A stretch of DNA of 64,000 nucleotides from positions 1,240,001 to 1,304,000 of the forward strand of contig NZ_JAJKFQ010000002.1 of assembly GCF_020966635.1 (NCBI RefSeq), written 5' to 3'. Below are positions 43,100 to 50,060 of the stretch, piece after piece. Origin of the DNA: Stieleria sp. JC731 (GTDB lineage Bacteria; Planctomycetota; Planctomycetia; Pirellulales; Pirellulaceae). How positions within the stretch are numbered: position 1 is the stretch's first letter; every line of letters begins with the position of its first letter. The translations under genes and the position numbers were made by a program. The notes under the pieces were generated by a model. The model saw only the letters and a list, made by a program, of their open reading frames with translations, did not search any database and had not been told where the DNA came from.

Positions 43100-43171
43100 T
43101 GGTAGCCCTGGGAATTGAACTCAGCGCAACTCGGTTATCAGCCGTGTCTGGGCAACCAGCCCTCGACTACC
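43100..43171 (-). tRNA. tRNA-Ile (GAT)
   Basis: Acceptor GGTAGTC / GGCTACC, anticodon arm CACGG-CTGATAA-CCGAG, T-arm CTGAGTTCAATTCCCAG. Confidence 0.84.
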
Positions 43172-43188
43172 GTTTTGTTCCCATTCAA

Positions 43189-43263
43189 GTCGGACACCTG
43201 AGAGTCGAACTCAGAACCTCCTGCTCCCAAAGCAGGCGTGCTTCCATCTGCACCTGTATCCGA
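43189..43263 (-). tRNA. tRNA-Pro (TGG), copy 2
   Basis: Acceptor TCGGATA / TGTCCGA, anticodon arm CCTGC-TTTGGGA-GCAGG, T-arm CTGAGTTCGACTCTCAG. Its D-arm is of normal size, unlike copy 1. Confidence 0.86.
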
Positions 43264-43303
43264 TGTGTGTTGCCGATTCCGTCGGCGCATATCTTCCTTG
43301 TCA

Positions 43304-43376
43304 GTGGGCCGGGAGGCGCTCGAATCCTCGTCTGCGGTTCTTCAGACCGCCGCTAGACCGTCTCAGCTACCAGCCC
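43304..43376 (-). tRNA. tRNA-Phe (GAA), first tRNA of the array
   Basis: Acceptor GGGCTGG / CCGGCCC, D-arm GCTGAGACGGTCTAGC, anticodon arm GCGGT-CTGAAGA-ACCGC, T-arm GAGGATTCGAGCGCCTC (T-loop ATTCGAGC-like). Confidence 0.82.
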
Positions 43377-43411
43377 ATGTTGGCATGTTGGGTTCGTCCG
43401 GTACGGACACG

Positions 43412-43448
43412 AAAAAAGGCTCGATGTCTGCGTGACACCGAGCCTTCA
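43412..43448 (-). terminator. Rho-independent terminator upstream of the tRNA array
   Basis: On the minus strand AAGGCTCGG pairs with CGAGCCTT and is followed by TTTTTTCG. It would stop transcription entering from the DUF1569 side, so the array probably has its own promoter between here and tRNA-Phe, or the tRNA-like RNA just upstream ends here. Confidence 0.75.
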
Positions 43449-43496
43449 TGTAGAAAGCAGTTCGCTTGAAGCGAGTGTCACGTGAGCAATCGATAC

Positions 43497-43557
43497 GGGG
43501 AATTACCGGGCAGGAACGTACTGGCTAAAGACCAATCGCTACCGCCGAAGGTATTCC
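43497..43557 (-). other. Possible degenerate tRNA-like RNA without T-arm
   Basis: The ends GGGAATACC / GGTAATTCCC pair (with a bulge) and enclose an anticodon-like arm ATTGG-TCTTTAG-CCAGT, with C instead of T at loop position 33, and a G-rich D-loop-like segment. No T-arm is present. It is followed by the terminator at 43412-43448, which would fit a small transcribed RNA. Confidence 0.3.
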
Positions 43558-43723
43558 CTTCGTGTATCCGTTCGAGTTGATTTGATTGCTGCTTGGTAAA
43601 CATCAGAAAGCTCGACTCGCTTCTCTGGGTGTGACTTTTGTGTTCCGGCTTGGCCGGTTCTGGGGTAATAGACGCTATCGGATCCGAATGGTTCGCGAAA
43701 AAACTCGCTTTCGGAAAACTAAC

Positions 43724-43790
43724 GTAGTGGACGAGGCGACGAGTCCCTCCATTGAAAGTCAAGCAGGGATTCGTCGCCTCATCCACTACT
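43724..43790. repeat. REP palindrome
   Basis: GTAGTGGACGAGGCGACGAG on the left and GGATTCGTCGCCTCATCCAC on the right form an inverted pair with an 18-bp centre, between the tRNA array and the DUF1569 gene. Nothing else is supported in 43560-43864. Confidence 0.82.
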
Positions 43791-43864
43791 TGTCTCGCAT
43801 GAAAGTCAAACGATTCGTCCATGCTTTTGTACTCGCACCTTACGAGATTTTCTCTGGCGACCAA

Positions 43865-44332
43865 TTAAGCAGACTGATCGTGTGCTCGAAGATGTCGGAG
43901 ATGGTGAGCAGCATGAGCTGTGTGGATTTCGAGAATCTTCTCGCGTGGCAATCGGCCGAATCCTGGATGCGGCGCGAAGTTGCCGGAGTGATTCAGCAGT
44001 CGTGTAACACTGGTGGCGAATGCGTCCACCTCGGTTGTATCTTCCAAATCATCCGGCGGAACGAACAACGGAGCCGTTCGTATCCCACGAGGAGAATCAC
44101 CGCTCAGCACCTTGGGCAACAGCAGTCGTCGCACCAAAGGTCGCAATGGCGCAAACAGTGACATCCAATTCGGATAGCCATCGACGCTGGGATCTTGAAC
44201 CAAAACCAGGTGCCGACAGATCTGCCCGAGTGACCAGTTTCCATGCCGGACATAGCCGCTAGCCAACAATTGCCGAGCGTCATCAACGGCGGCTTCGAGA
44301 TTGTTGAACTGCAATTGACGGAGGTCACTCAT
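43865..44332 (-). CDS. DUF1569 family protein
   Basis: A 155-residue protein of the DUF1569/DinB-like type. MSDLRQLQFNNLEAAVDDARQLL, GNWSLGQICRHLVLVQDPSVDGYP and the C-terminal FGRLPREKILEIHTAHAAHHLRHL (histidines likely to bind a metal) match the family. The helical bundle is probably a metal-dependent thiol transferase relative, role unknown. ATG at 44332 is chosen by homology; the frame is open upstream to 44584 but overlaps the divergent GNAT gene. Confidence 0.83.
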   Translation of the reverse strand: MSDLRQLQFNNLEAAVDDARQLLASGYVRHGNWSLGQICRHLVLVQDPSVDGYPNWMSLFAPLRPLVRRLLLPKVLSGDSPRGIRTAPLFVPPDDLEDTTEVDAFATSVTRLLNHSGNFAPHPGFGRLPREKILEIHTAHAAHHLRHLRAHDQSA

Positions 44333-44409
44333 ATGTCTGCGGCATCTCGGTAGAATCTGAATCTTTGGAAGCACATTATGGGCGACACGCCTGAAGATTG
44401 ACACCAGCG

Positions 44410-44979
44410 ATGAAAACCGACGCCACTCAAGTCCGACCGGCCCGCAGCGATGATCGTGATCGCATCCTTGCGGTGCACCTTGATGCATTCGGCGGGGACG
44501 AAGGTCCTGTGATAGTGAGCTTGCTACAAGAGATGCTCGACGATCCGACGGCAGAGCCGATGCATTCATTCGTTGCCGAGTCAAATGACAAGATTGTCGG
44601 TCACGTGCTTTTTACGTCTGTCACGATCGAGTCGGCCAGCGGCTCTGCCGATGGTGTGACAGCCCAAATTCTGGCGCCTTTGGCTGTGCCCAGCGAGCTG
44701 CATGGCAAAGGTATCGGCACGCATCTCGTCAAAGAGGCGTTGCAACAACTTGCCGCAGTCGGCGTGCAACTCGTTTTTGTGCTCGGTTATCCAGGCTACT
44801 ATTCTCGATTTGGTTTTGTGCCCGCCGGTGCTCGCGGTTTGCAAGCTCCTTACCCAATACCTGAGAAGAACGCAGACGCTTGGATGGTTCTTGAGCTGGA
44901 AACTGATGCGGCCAAGTCGTTCGACGGCACGGTCAAGTGCTGCGAAGCATTGAGCCACCAAAAATACTGGGTCGAGTGA
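44410..44979 (+). CDS. GNAT N-acetyltransferase, 1
   Basis: A 189-residue GNAT enzyme (YhbS-like). The acetyl-CoA loop is seen in LAVPSELHGKGIGTHLVKEAL (R/Q-x-x-G-x-G/A with H-G-K-G-I-G-T), followed by LVFVLGYPGYYSRFGFVPAGARGL, typical of the yhbS group. Substrate unknown. The ATG at 44410 (MKTDATQV) is used; TTG at 44398 is less likely. The stop overlaps the start of the second GNAT gene (TGATG). Confidence 0.88.
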   Translation: MKTDATQVRPARSDDRDRILAVHLDAFGGDEGPVIVSLLQEMLDDPTAEPMHSFVAESNDKIVGHVLFTSVTIESASGSADGVTAQILAPLAVPSELHGKGIGTHLVKEALQQLAAVGVQLVFVLGYPGYYSRFGFVPAGARGLQAPYPIPEKNADAWMVLELETDAAKSFDGTVKCCEALSHQKYWVE

Positions 44980-45464
44980 TGGGCGGTGCTGCATCACTAC
45001 AGCTTAGACCGTTCAGACCACAGGACGCAGAAACGTGCTTGGCATTGTTTAGGGATTGCGTCCATCGTGTTAACTCACGTGACTACACGCCCGACCAGAT
45101 TGTGGCGTGGGCTTCACGAACGGTTGATCTTGAAACATGGCGTGCACGGTTCCATGATCGTTTCGCTTACGTTGCAATCGAAGATGGTTGTATCGTTGGC
45201 TTCACCGATATGACACGAGAAGGACATCTCGATCGCTTGTTTGTATCCGCCGACCATCAGGGCCGCGGTATCGCTGGTGGACTTGTTAGAAGACTTCTGA
45301 AAGACGCGATCGATCATTCAATCGAAAAGATCACGACGGATGCCAGTATCACCGCAAAACCATTCTTCGAGCGAATGGGCTTTGGCGTCGTTCGCGAGCA
45401 GTCCGTCGAGTGCCGCGGAGTGTGGATGACCAACTATCGAATGCAGCGGAAGTTGGAAGGATGA
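44979..45464 (+). CDS. GNAT N-acetyltransferase, 2
   Basis: A 161-residue GNAT: LRPFRPQDAETCLALFRDCVHRV, YVAIEDGCIVGFTDM, HLDRLFVSADHQGRGIAGGLVRRLL (acetyl-CoA binding) and TTDASITAKPFFERMGFGVVREQSVE. It resembles the YafP group. It is coupled to the preceding gene by a 1-base overlap, so the two acetyltransferases are co-expressed. Just after its stop an IVS-type repeat arm (GGAAGGATGAAGGCAGAGGG) begins. Confidence 0.87.
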   Translation: MGGAASLQLRPFRPQDAETCLALFRDCVHRVNSRDYTPDQIVAWASRTVDLETWRARFHDRFAYVAIEDGCIVGFTDMTREGHLDRLFVSADHQGRGIAGGLVRRLLKDAIDHSIEKITTDASITAKPFFERMGFGVVREQSVECRGVWMTNYRMQRKLEG

Positions 45465-45488
45465 AGGCAGAGGGATGAGTAAGATTGA

Positions 45489-45850
45489 ATGAACAACGGA
45501 ACGATCTTTCAGAGTGAACCCGTGAGTTTGCGTTGCGTGTGATTCGGTTGTATTCGGCGTTGCCGAAGTCAACCGAAGCTCAGGTGATCGGCAAGCAAGT
45601 TCTACGAAGTGGGACATCGGTTGGATCGCATTACCGCGAAGCCACACGTGCCCGGTCAACCGCTGAATTCACGAGCAAGATTGGAGGCGGTCTGCAAGAA
45701 CTGGAAGAAACGGTTTATTGGTTCGAGCTACTTGTTCATTCAGAGATTGTTCCCGAAGCACGACTTGAGCCGCTAATGAACGAGGCCAATGAATTGACCG
45801 CCATTCTGGTCACCTGCATCAAAAATGCCAAACGGAAGGCAGAAGGTTGA
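45489..45850 (+). pseudogene. Four-helix-bundle (S23/IVS-like) gene, copy 5, frameshifted
   Basis: The family start MNNGTIFQ is present at 45489 but is out of frame with the rest (REFALRVIRLYSALPKSTEAQVIGKQVLRSGTSVGSHYREATRARS...LTAILVTCIKNAKRK). Near 45512 one base appears to be lost and a TGA is formed, so the reading frame is broken close to the N-terminus; a TTG at 45533 could only give a shortened protein. It is outside the tRNA array, and its flanking arms belong to the GAAGGCAGAAGG family. Confidence 0.7.
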
Positions 45851-45940
45851 AGGCAAAAGGCTGAGGGATGAATTTGGTCGATTGTTCAGCCTTCATCCTT
45901 CTTCCTTTTGCCTTTCACTTTGCCCTCTTCCTTCAGCCTT
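45834..45940. repeat. IVS-type hairpin overlapping the 3' end of the SOUL gene
   Basis: GGAAGGCAGAAGGTTGAAGG on the left and TTCATCCTTCTTCCTTTTGC on the right are the right-hand ends of IVS copy 5. The right arm is part of the coding sequence of the convergent SOUL gene and encodes its basic tail. Confidence 0.7.
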
Positions 45941-46536
45941 ACAAGTATCTCGTTCCGGCGGAGTGTTGCTGGAGTGAACGGCGGATCGTAACCAGCCGCC
46001 TCGGCCGACTCCTCTCCTTCCAAGCCTTGACTCTTCATCCATTCTCGCAGCTCGGTTTCTTTCTCTTTGGCGAGCCTGGAATCGAGCTTGCCGGGGAAGC
46101 GAACCACGGCGAACCGGCCGCCCTTTCGCTCTCGCAGTTTCACGCCTTCACCCTTCGGATCCGGAGCTCCCTTTGTCGCGACTTCTTTGGGCATGACAAA
46201 CCCCATCGAGACATCCGACTTGCCGATTTCGCCTTCCATGAAAACCGGCGTCGTCATCGCGATCTTCTGCTCGGCTTCGTTGGCTCCACTGATGTACTGG
46301 AACAGTCGCATGAAGCTGCCGTCCCGACCTTGAGAGTCCATCTTAGAATCGGTCGCGACCAACATCAGGTCCGGGTATTCGCGGACTTCAAAACTGCCGT
46401 CGTTCTCGATCACTTTGTATTCGGCTGACTCGTACCCCGCTCGAGTGCTGATCGCCAGGGCGAACGTGCCGACCAGAGCGACTCCGAGGAATCCCGCGAT
46501 ATAGATTGCCTTTCGATAGATTTCTATACGTTTCAT
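45886..46536 (-). CDS. SOUL family heme-binding protein
   Basis: A 216-residue SOUL/HEBP protein with an N-terminal membrane segment (AIYIAGFLGVALVGTFALAIS). Domain hallmarks: YESAEYKVIENDGSFEVREYP, GSFMRLFQYISGANEAEQKIAMTTPVFME, MGFVMPKEV, FAVVRFPGKLD and the C-terminal DPPFTPATLRRNEILVRL. It probably binds heme or porphyrin at the membrane. The last residues (EEGKVKGKRKKDEG) come from an IVS-type repeat arm, so the end of the gene was altered by insertion. Start ATG at 46536 (MKRIEIYRK). Confidence 0.88.
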   Translation of the reverse strand: MKRIEIYRKAIYIAGFLGVALVGTFALAISTRAGYESAEYKVIENDGSFEVREYPDLMLVATDSKMDSQGRDGSFMRLFQYISGANEAEQKIAMTTPVFMEGEIGKSDVSMGFVMPKEVATKGAPDPKGEGVKLRERKGGRFAVVRFPGKLDSRLAKEKETELREWMKSQGLEGEESAEAAGYDPPFTPATLRRNEILVRLKEEGKVKGKRKKDEG

Positions 46537-46572
46537 CCGTCCCAACTCCCAAGTGTTGCTGAATGTCTTTCC

Positions 46573-46645
46573 AGGGTAGTGGACGAGGCGACGAGTCCTT
46601 GCGGGTTACCGGCGGCATGGGGATTCGTCGCCTCATCCACTACGG
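46573..46645. repeat. REP palindrome
   Basis: GTAGTGGACGAGGCGACGAG and GGATTCGTCGCCTCATCCAC as an inverted pair, between the divergent SOUL and TIGR03643 genes. Confidence 0.82.
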
Positions 46646-46748
46646 GTACTGTAGGCACTCGGCTAGCAACGCCCATGCTGCCATTGACTACTGCCAATCC
46701 TGCCCTGGAGCAAATCATTTGGAGTCCGGAGTCTTGGGAGAAACATTG

Positions 46749-47024
46749 ATGGGCGAACGCCAATCCGAACTATCGAGGGGCGAGATCGATCGTGTCATCA
46801 TGATGGCCTGGGAAGATCGCACCAGCTTTGACGCCATCCAGGACCAGTTCGGCCTGTCCCCGGGCGACGTCATTAAGTTGATGCGTCGAGAGATGAAGCC
46901 AAGTTCCTTCAAGCTCTGGCGAAAGCGAACCCACGGCCGAGTGACCAAGCACGAGGCCAAATTCGCAAAAACCGTGAACGGCGACGAATTCCGGCGGTTC
47001 CGAGCGTCGTCTCAGCGAGGGTAG
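46749..47024 (+). CDS. TIGR03643 family protein
   Basis: A 91-residue TIGR03643 protein. The family signature is EIDRVIMMAWEDRTSFDAIQDQFGLSPGDVIKLMRREMKPSSFKLWRKRTHGR. The helix-turn-helix-like middle suggests nucleic-acid binding, but its role is unknown. It is complete; an IVS-type hairpin begins 6 bp after its stop. Confidence 0.88.
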   Translation: MGERQSELSRGEIDRVIMMAWEDRTSFDAIQDQFGLSPGDVIKLMRREMKPSSFKLWRKRTHGRVTKHEAKFAKTVNGDEFRRFRASSQRG

Positions 47025-47029
47025 TGGAA

Positions 47030-47107
47030 AGCAGGGGGGTGAAGGCAGAAGGACGAAAGGTTGCCACCAATATTCATCCCTCACCCTTCTACCTTCATCC
47101 TTTCAAT
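47030..47107. repeat. ORF-less IVS-type hairpin, GAAGGCAGAAGG family
   Basis: GGGGGTGAAGGCAGAAGGAC on the left and CACCCTTCTACCTTCATCC on the right, enclosing about 30 bp. It is of the same kind as the hairpin inside the first RlaP gene (47660-47737). Confidence 0.7.
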
Positions 47108-47111
47108 GGTG

Positions 47112-47342
47112 TCACTGACTGGTGCAGCTTCCATCACCGGTCGATCCTTCCAGTTCATCCGGTACCGGGTGAACGACCGGGTACGGCGGCATGCCGGGGT
47201 AGTACTCACCGGGGTGGCCGGGAGGCAGGTTGTCGGGGGCGGAGTAGCCAGGCGGCACGTGATAAGGATGGTCGGGCGGCAGTCGCGGCCAGGTGTGGAT
47301 TGGCGGCGGGGCTTCGATCACGACGGGTTCTTCTGGCTCCGG
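47112..47342 (-). CDS. Possible proline-rich small protein
   Basis: A minus-strand frame, open from a stop at about 47361, encodes PPEPEEPVVIEAPPPIHTW and then PPDHPYHVPPGYSAPDNLPPGHPGEYYPGMPPYPVVHPVPDE. It has no ATG near its beginning (GTG in VVIEA is possible). The regular Pro/Tyr/Gly pattern looks like protein sequence rather than chance, but there is no known family, and it may be a non-coding G/C-skewed stretch. Confidence 0.3.
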   Translation of the reverse strand, partial: PEPEEPVVIEAPPPIHTWPRLPPDHPYHVPPGYSAPDNLPPGHPGEYYPGMPPYPVVHPVPDELEGSTGDGSCTSQ

Positions 47343-47442
47343 CGGCCACGGCCAATCCAGCTAAAATCTGTCTCTATCGTGTCGTCCAATCAGTTTTGTT
47401 GGTCAAGACTTTATTGAAATCGATTTCAACGGAAACACTTCG

Positions 47443-48408
47443 GTGACGGAATATTCGCTTATCTACAGTGTCGGCACGCAGGTGGTCGCTCAGAAAGAAG
47501 TCATGGCGACGGGCGGCCGCATTGCGCACCCGGCGGGCGCTGTCGGTGTGATCGTCCGATCGCCAATCGATCGCACGCACGCCTACCGCGTGAAGTTCAG
47601 TGACGGTTTCGAGGCCCCGATCCATCACGACCAACTCGTTCGGCTGGCGGAGTTCATTGGAAAGGCTGAAGGAGGAAGGGTGAAGGCGGAATATGGAAAT
47701 ACAATTCATCCTTCTGCCCTCAACCCTCATCCTTTATGGGATCGCGTGATCTATCGCTGCGTGATTGGATCGCGAGCGTACGGGCTGGAAGACGAAGCGT
47801 CGGATACCGATCGCCGTGGAATCTACCTACCGGCAGCTGAACTGCATTGGTCGCTCTTCGGGGTTCCGGAGCAACTAGAGAACGATGAGACGCAAGAGGT
47901 TTACTGGGAACTGCAGAAGTTCATAGTGCTCGCACTGAAGGCGAACCCAAATGTGCTCGAGTGCCTCTATTCCCCAATCGTTGAGTCGGCGACTCCGCTG
48001 GGTGAAGAACTGCTCGAGATGCGATCTGCATTCCTCTCGAAGCTCATCTTCCAGACGTTCTCCGGATACGTGGCATCACAATTCAAGAAGATGCAAACCG
48101 ACATCCGCAATCAGGGGCGAGTGAAGTGGAAGCACGTGATGCACTTGATTCGGTTGCTGCTGTCTGGAACCCACGTGTTGCGTTCGGGTGAGATGATGGT
48201 GGACGTCGGCCAGTATCGTGACCAATTGTTGACGATCAAACGAGGTGAAATGCCGTTCGCCGAAGCAGACTCGTGGCGGAAGGATCTGCAAAGTGATTTT
48301 GAGTCTGCGTTCAAAACAACCAAGCTCCCGGAGCGTCCCGACTACGAGCGTGCCAACGCATTTCTGGTCGACGCACGCCGGCGAGCGATGCAGGAGTCAT
48401 TGCCATGA
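47443..48408 (+). CDS. RlaP-like RNA-repair nucleotidyltransferase, 1
   Basis: A 321-residue protein with an N-terminal small beta domain (about 1-70; GAVGVIVRSPIDRTHAYRVKFSDGFEAPIHHDQLVRL) and a C-terminal polymerase-beta-superfamily nucleotidyltransferase of the RlaP kind (about 100-320). Active site: CVIGSRAYGLEDEASDTDRRGIYLP (GS...DxD). The C-terminal helical part contains NVLECLYSPIV and GRVKWKHVMHLIRLLLSGTHVLRSG. RlaP proteins occur with RNA ligases and RtcB in RNA-repair operons. Residues 72-98 are encoded by an inserted IVS-type hairpin. Start is GTG at 47443. It overlaps the next gene by 4 bp. Confidence 0.85.
   Translation: MTEYSLIYSVGTQVVAQKEVMATGGRIAHPAGAVGVIVRSPIDRTHAYRVKFSDGFEAPIHHDQLVRLAEFIGKAEGGRVKAEYGNTIHPSALNPHPLWDRVIYRCVIGSRAYGLEDEASDTDRRGIYLPAAELHWSLFGVPEQLENDETQEVYWELQKFIVLALKANPNVLECLYSPIVESATPLGEELLEMRSAFLSKLIFQTFSGYVASQFKKMQTDIRNQGRVKWKHVMHLIRLLLSGTHVLRSGEMMVDVGQYRDQLLTIKRGEMPFAEADSWRKDLQSDFESAFKTTKLPERPDYERANAFLVDARRRAMQESLP
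47660..47737. repeat. IVS-type hairpin in frame inside the RlaP-1 gene
   Basis: GGAAAGGCTGAAGGAGGAAG on the left and CTGCCCTCAACCCTCATCC on the right flank a short centre. The 78-bp insertion is a multiple of three and encodes a 26-residue linker between the two domains of RlaP-1. Confidence 0.8.
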
Positions 48409-49187
48409 CCGACGCCAGCACGATTGACCACGCGAAGATGATGCAGCACGTCGAGTCGCATCCGTACCCGCTGCTTTTCGCGACCATCAGTGGAGCCCAT
48501 CTCTATGGTTTCCCTTCACCCGATTCTGACTTCGATCTCCGTGGCGTTCATATGCTGCCGCTGGAGACCGTTGTCGGACTCGGCAGTAACACTGGAGGCA
48601 GTGGCGATCAGACTGTTGAGAAAGAGGGTATCTACGACGGCCTCGAAATCGATCTGGTCACGCACGACGTGGAAAAGTTCTTCCGGTTGATGCTGAAGCG
48701 GAACGGGTACGTGCTTGAGCAAATCTTCTCGCCGCTGGTGGTTTACAGCACTCCCGAGCACGAGGAGCTCAAGTCGATCGCCAAAAACTGCATCACGCGT
48801 CACCACGCACATCACTACCTCGGATTTGCCGCGACCCAGTGGAAGCTCTTTGCCAAGGAGTCACCTCCGCGCGTCAAGCCGCTGCTGTACGTCTATCGCG
48901 TACTGCTGACGGGGATCCACCTGATGCGCACCGGCGAGGTGGAAGCCAACCTGATCGCGCTGAACGAGTCGGCGAAGCTCTCGTACATCGACGAGCTCGT
49001 GGACCGCAAGCGTTGCGGACCCGAGAAAGGAACGCTTCAAGCTGCCGATCTGGATTTCCACACCCGAGAATACCAGCGACTTACCAACGAACTCGAGGCG
49101 GCCTACGAAGCCAGCAAGCTTCCCGAGATGCCATCGGCTCGTGATGAACTAAATGCTCTGCTCGTGCGTTTGCGGCTGTGCGGCTAA
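48405..49187 (+). CDS. RlaP-like RNA-repair nucleotidyltransferase, 2
   Basis: A 260-residue paralogue of the preceding protein without the N-terminal beta domain. Active site: TISGAHLYGFPSPDSDFDLRGVHMLP (G-A..., D-S-D-F-D). Further blocks: GLEIDLVTHDVEKFFRLMLKRNGYVLEQIFSPLVV and RVKPLLYVYRVLLTGIHLMRTGEVEANL. The ATGA overlap with RlaP-1 means coupled translation, so the two may act as a heteromer that adds nucleotides to damaged RNA ends (inference). Confidence 0.86.
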   Translation: MTDASTIDHAKMMQHVESHPYPLLFATISGAHLYGFPSPDSDFDLRGVHMLPLETVVGLGSNTGGSGDQTVEKEGIYDGLEIDLVTHDVEKFFRLMLKRNGYVLEQIFSPLVVYSTPEHEELKSIAKNCITRHHAHHYLGFAATQWKLFAKESPPRVKPLLYVYRVLLTGIHLMRTGEVEANLIALNESAKLSYIDELVDRKRCGPEKGTLQAADLDFHTREYQRLTNELEAAYEASKLPEMPSARDELNALLVRLRLCG

Positions 49188-49579
49188 TTGGTGTCGCCTT
49201 GCGGTTTCGGAATCATGAGACACCCGGCCAAGCAAAATGCTGCGCCGACAAGTTCCAGGGTTGCGAAGCCAAGGTGCAACGTCGAGTAGCCATCGAAGAC
49301 TAAGCCGGCAATTCGGCCACAAGCTGATCCGAACAGTGGCAATCCTCCAACTAAGAGCGAAGCAAACAACTCTCCACGCCACCAAAGTAGGATCATTGCC
49401 GTCGCGATAGCAAACTCGACTCCGCCGTAGAACGCACGCACTTCCGTCAGCATCTGTGGCGATGAAGCCTCAACACCGAACGCGGGCAGCAACGCATCTG
49501 GATTGGTGCCCAACCAAACCGCAAACGCTGCCCATGTGATCGCGGTTACGAAAACGATTGCAGTTGGTGTTTTTGACAT
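49184..49579 (-). CDS. DUF4345 membrane protein
   Basis: A 131-residue four-helix membrane protein of the DUF4345 type: PTAIVFVTAITWAAFAVWLGTNPDALLPAFGV, EVRAFYGGVEFAIATAMILLWW, LLVGGLPLFGSACGRIAGLVFDG and FATLELVGAAFCLAGC. Function unknown. The ATG at 49579 is taken because AGAGGTGAGC lies before it. Its 3' end overlaps that of RlaP-2 convergently by 4 bp. Confidence 0.82.
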   Translation of the reverse strand: MSKTPTAIVFVTAITWAAFAVWLGTNPDALLPAFGVEASSPQMLTEVRAFYGGVEFAIATAMILLWWRGELFASLLVGGLPLFGSACGRIAGLVFDGYSTLHLGFATLELVGAAFCLAGCLMIPKPQGDTN

Positions 49580-49697
49580 GCTCACCTCTTATCACCAACA
49601 CCGTTGTAAAGCGATGAGCATTCATCGGTGCGTGGAGTTTCATTTCGCTTCAGGATGGAAATAACCGACCGGCACCCAGAAATTGCAAATCGATCAA

Positions 49698-50060
49698 TCA
49701 CAAACCACGAGACGGTTTTGACTTAAAGGAATCAATGATTGGTTCAGAAGCGACGCGGATCAATTCTACCAACTCCGGGTCCATGAACTGGTAGTCGTCG
49801 GGTATATGCAAGACTTCGATGGGCAGGAACCCGGTCTCGCCGGGATAGTCTGCGAGCAACCGATGGCGATGCTTGTCTTCCATCACCAAGACAAGGTCTG
49901 CCCAGGCTAGATCGATATCCTGAAGCGTCTGCCTCGCGGACTTTGCCGTGCCTCGAGATCGAACCGACACTCGCGGATCGTCCAGATAGACAGCTTCGGC
50001 CGTCGGACTCCGCCACTGATTCTTACTGCAAACGAACAAAACGTTGATTCGATTGGCCAT
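49698..50060 (-). CDS. Low-molecular-weight phosphatase-like protein
   Basis: A 120-residue protein like small LMW protein-tyrosine-phosphatase relatives. The P-loop is VLFVCSKNQWRSPTAEAVY (C-x5-R-S), but the loop is CSKNQWRS rather than the classic CxGNxCRS. A downstream WADLVLVMEDKHRHRL matches the D-x-V-x-V-M-x-x-x-H block. The general-acid Asp may be in IPDDYQFMDPEL. Possible substrates are phosphoproteins or, in this context, RNA phosphates. Its ATG overlaps the stop of the upstream methyltransferase (TGATG). Confidence 0.82.
   Translation of the reverse strand: MANRINVLFVCSKNQWRSPTAEAVYLDDPRVSVRSRGTAKSARQTLQDIDLAWADLVLVMEDKHRHRLLADYPGETGFLPIEVLHIPDDYQFMDPELVELIRVASEPIIDSFKSKPSRGL

Noticed and set aside
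33756-43376. A prophage carrying a tRNA array
   Set aside because: No capsid, tail, terminase, integrase or replication gene lies in or beside the array.
31800-43380. A CRISPR array, because the same 20-25-base words recur at intervals
   Set aside because: The recurring words are T-arms, Y-RNA motifs and IVS-type hairpin arms. Repeats differ between copies, intervals are irregular and no cas gene is near.
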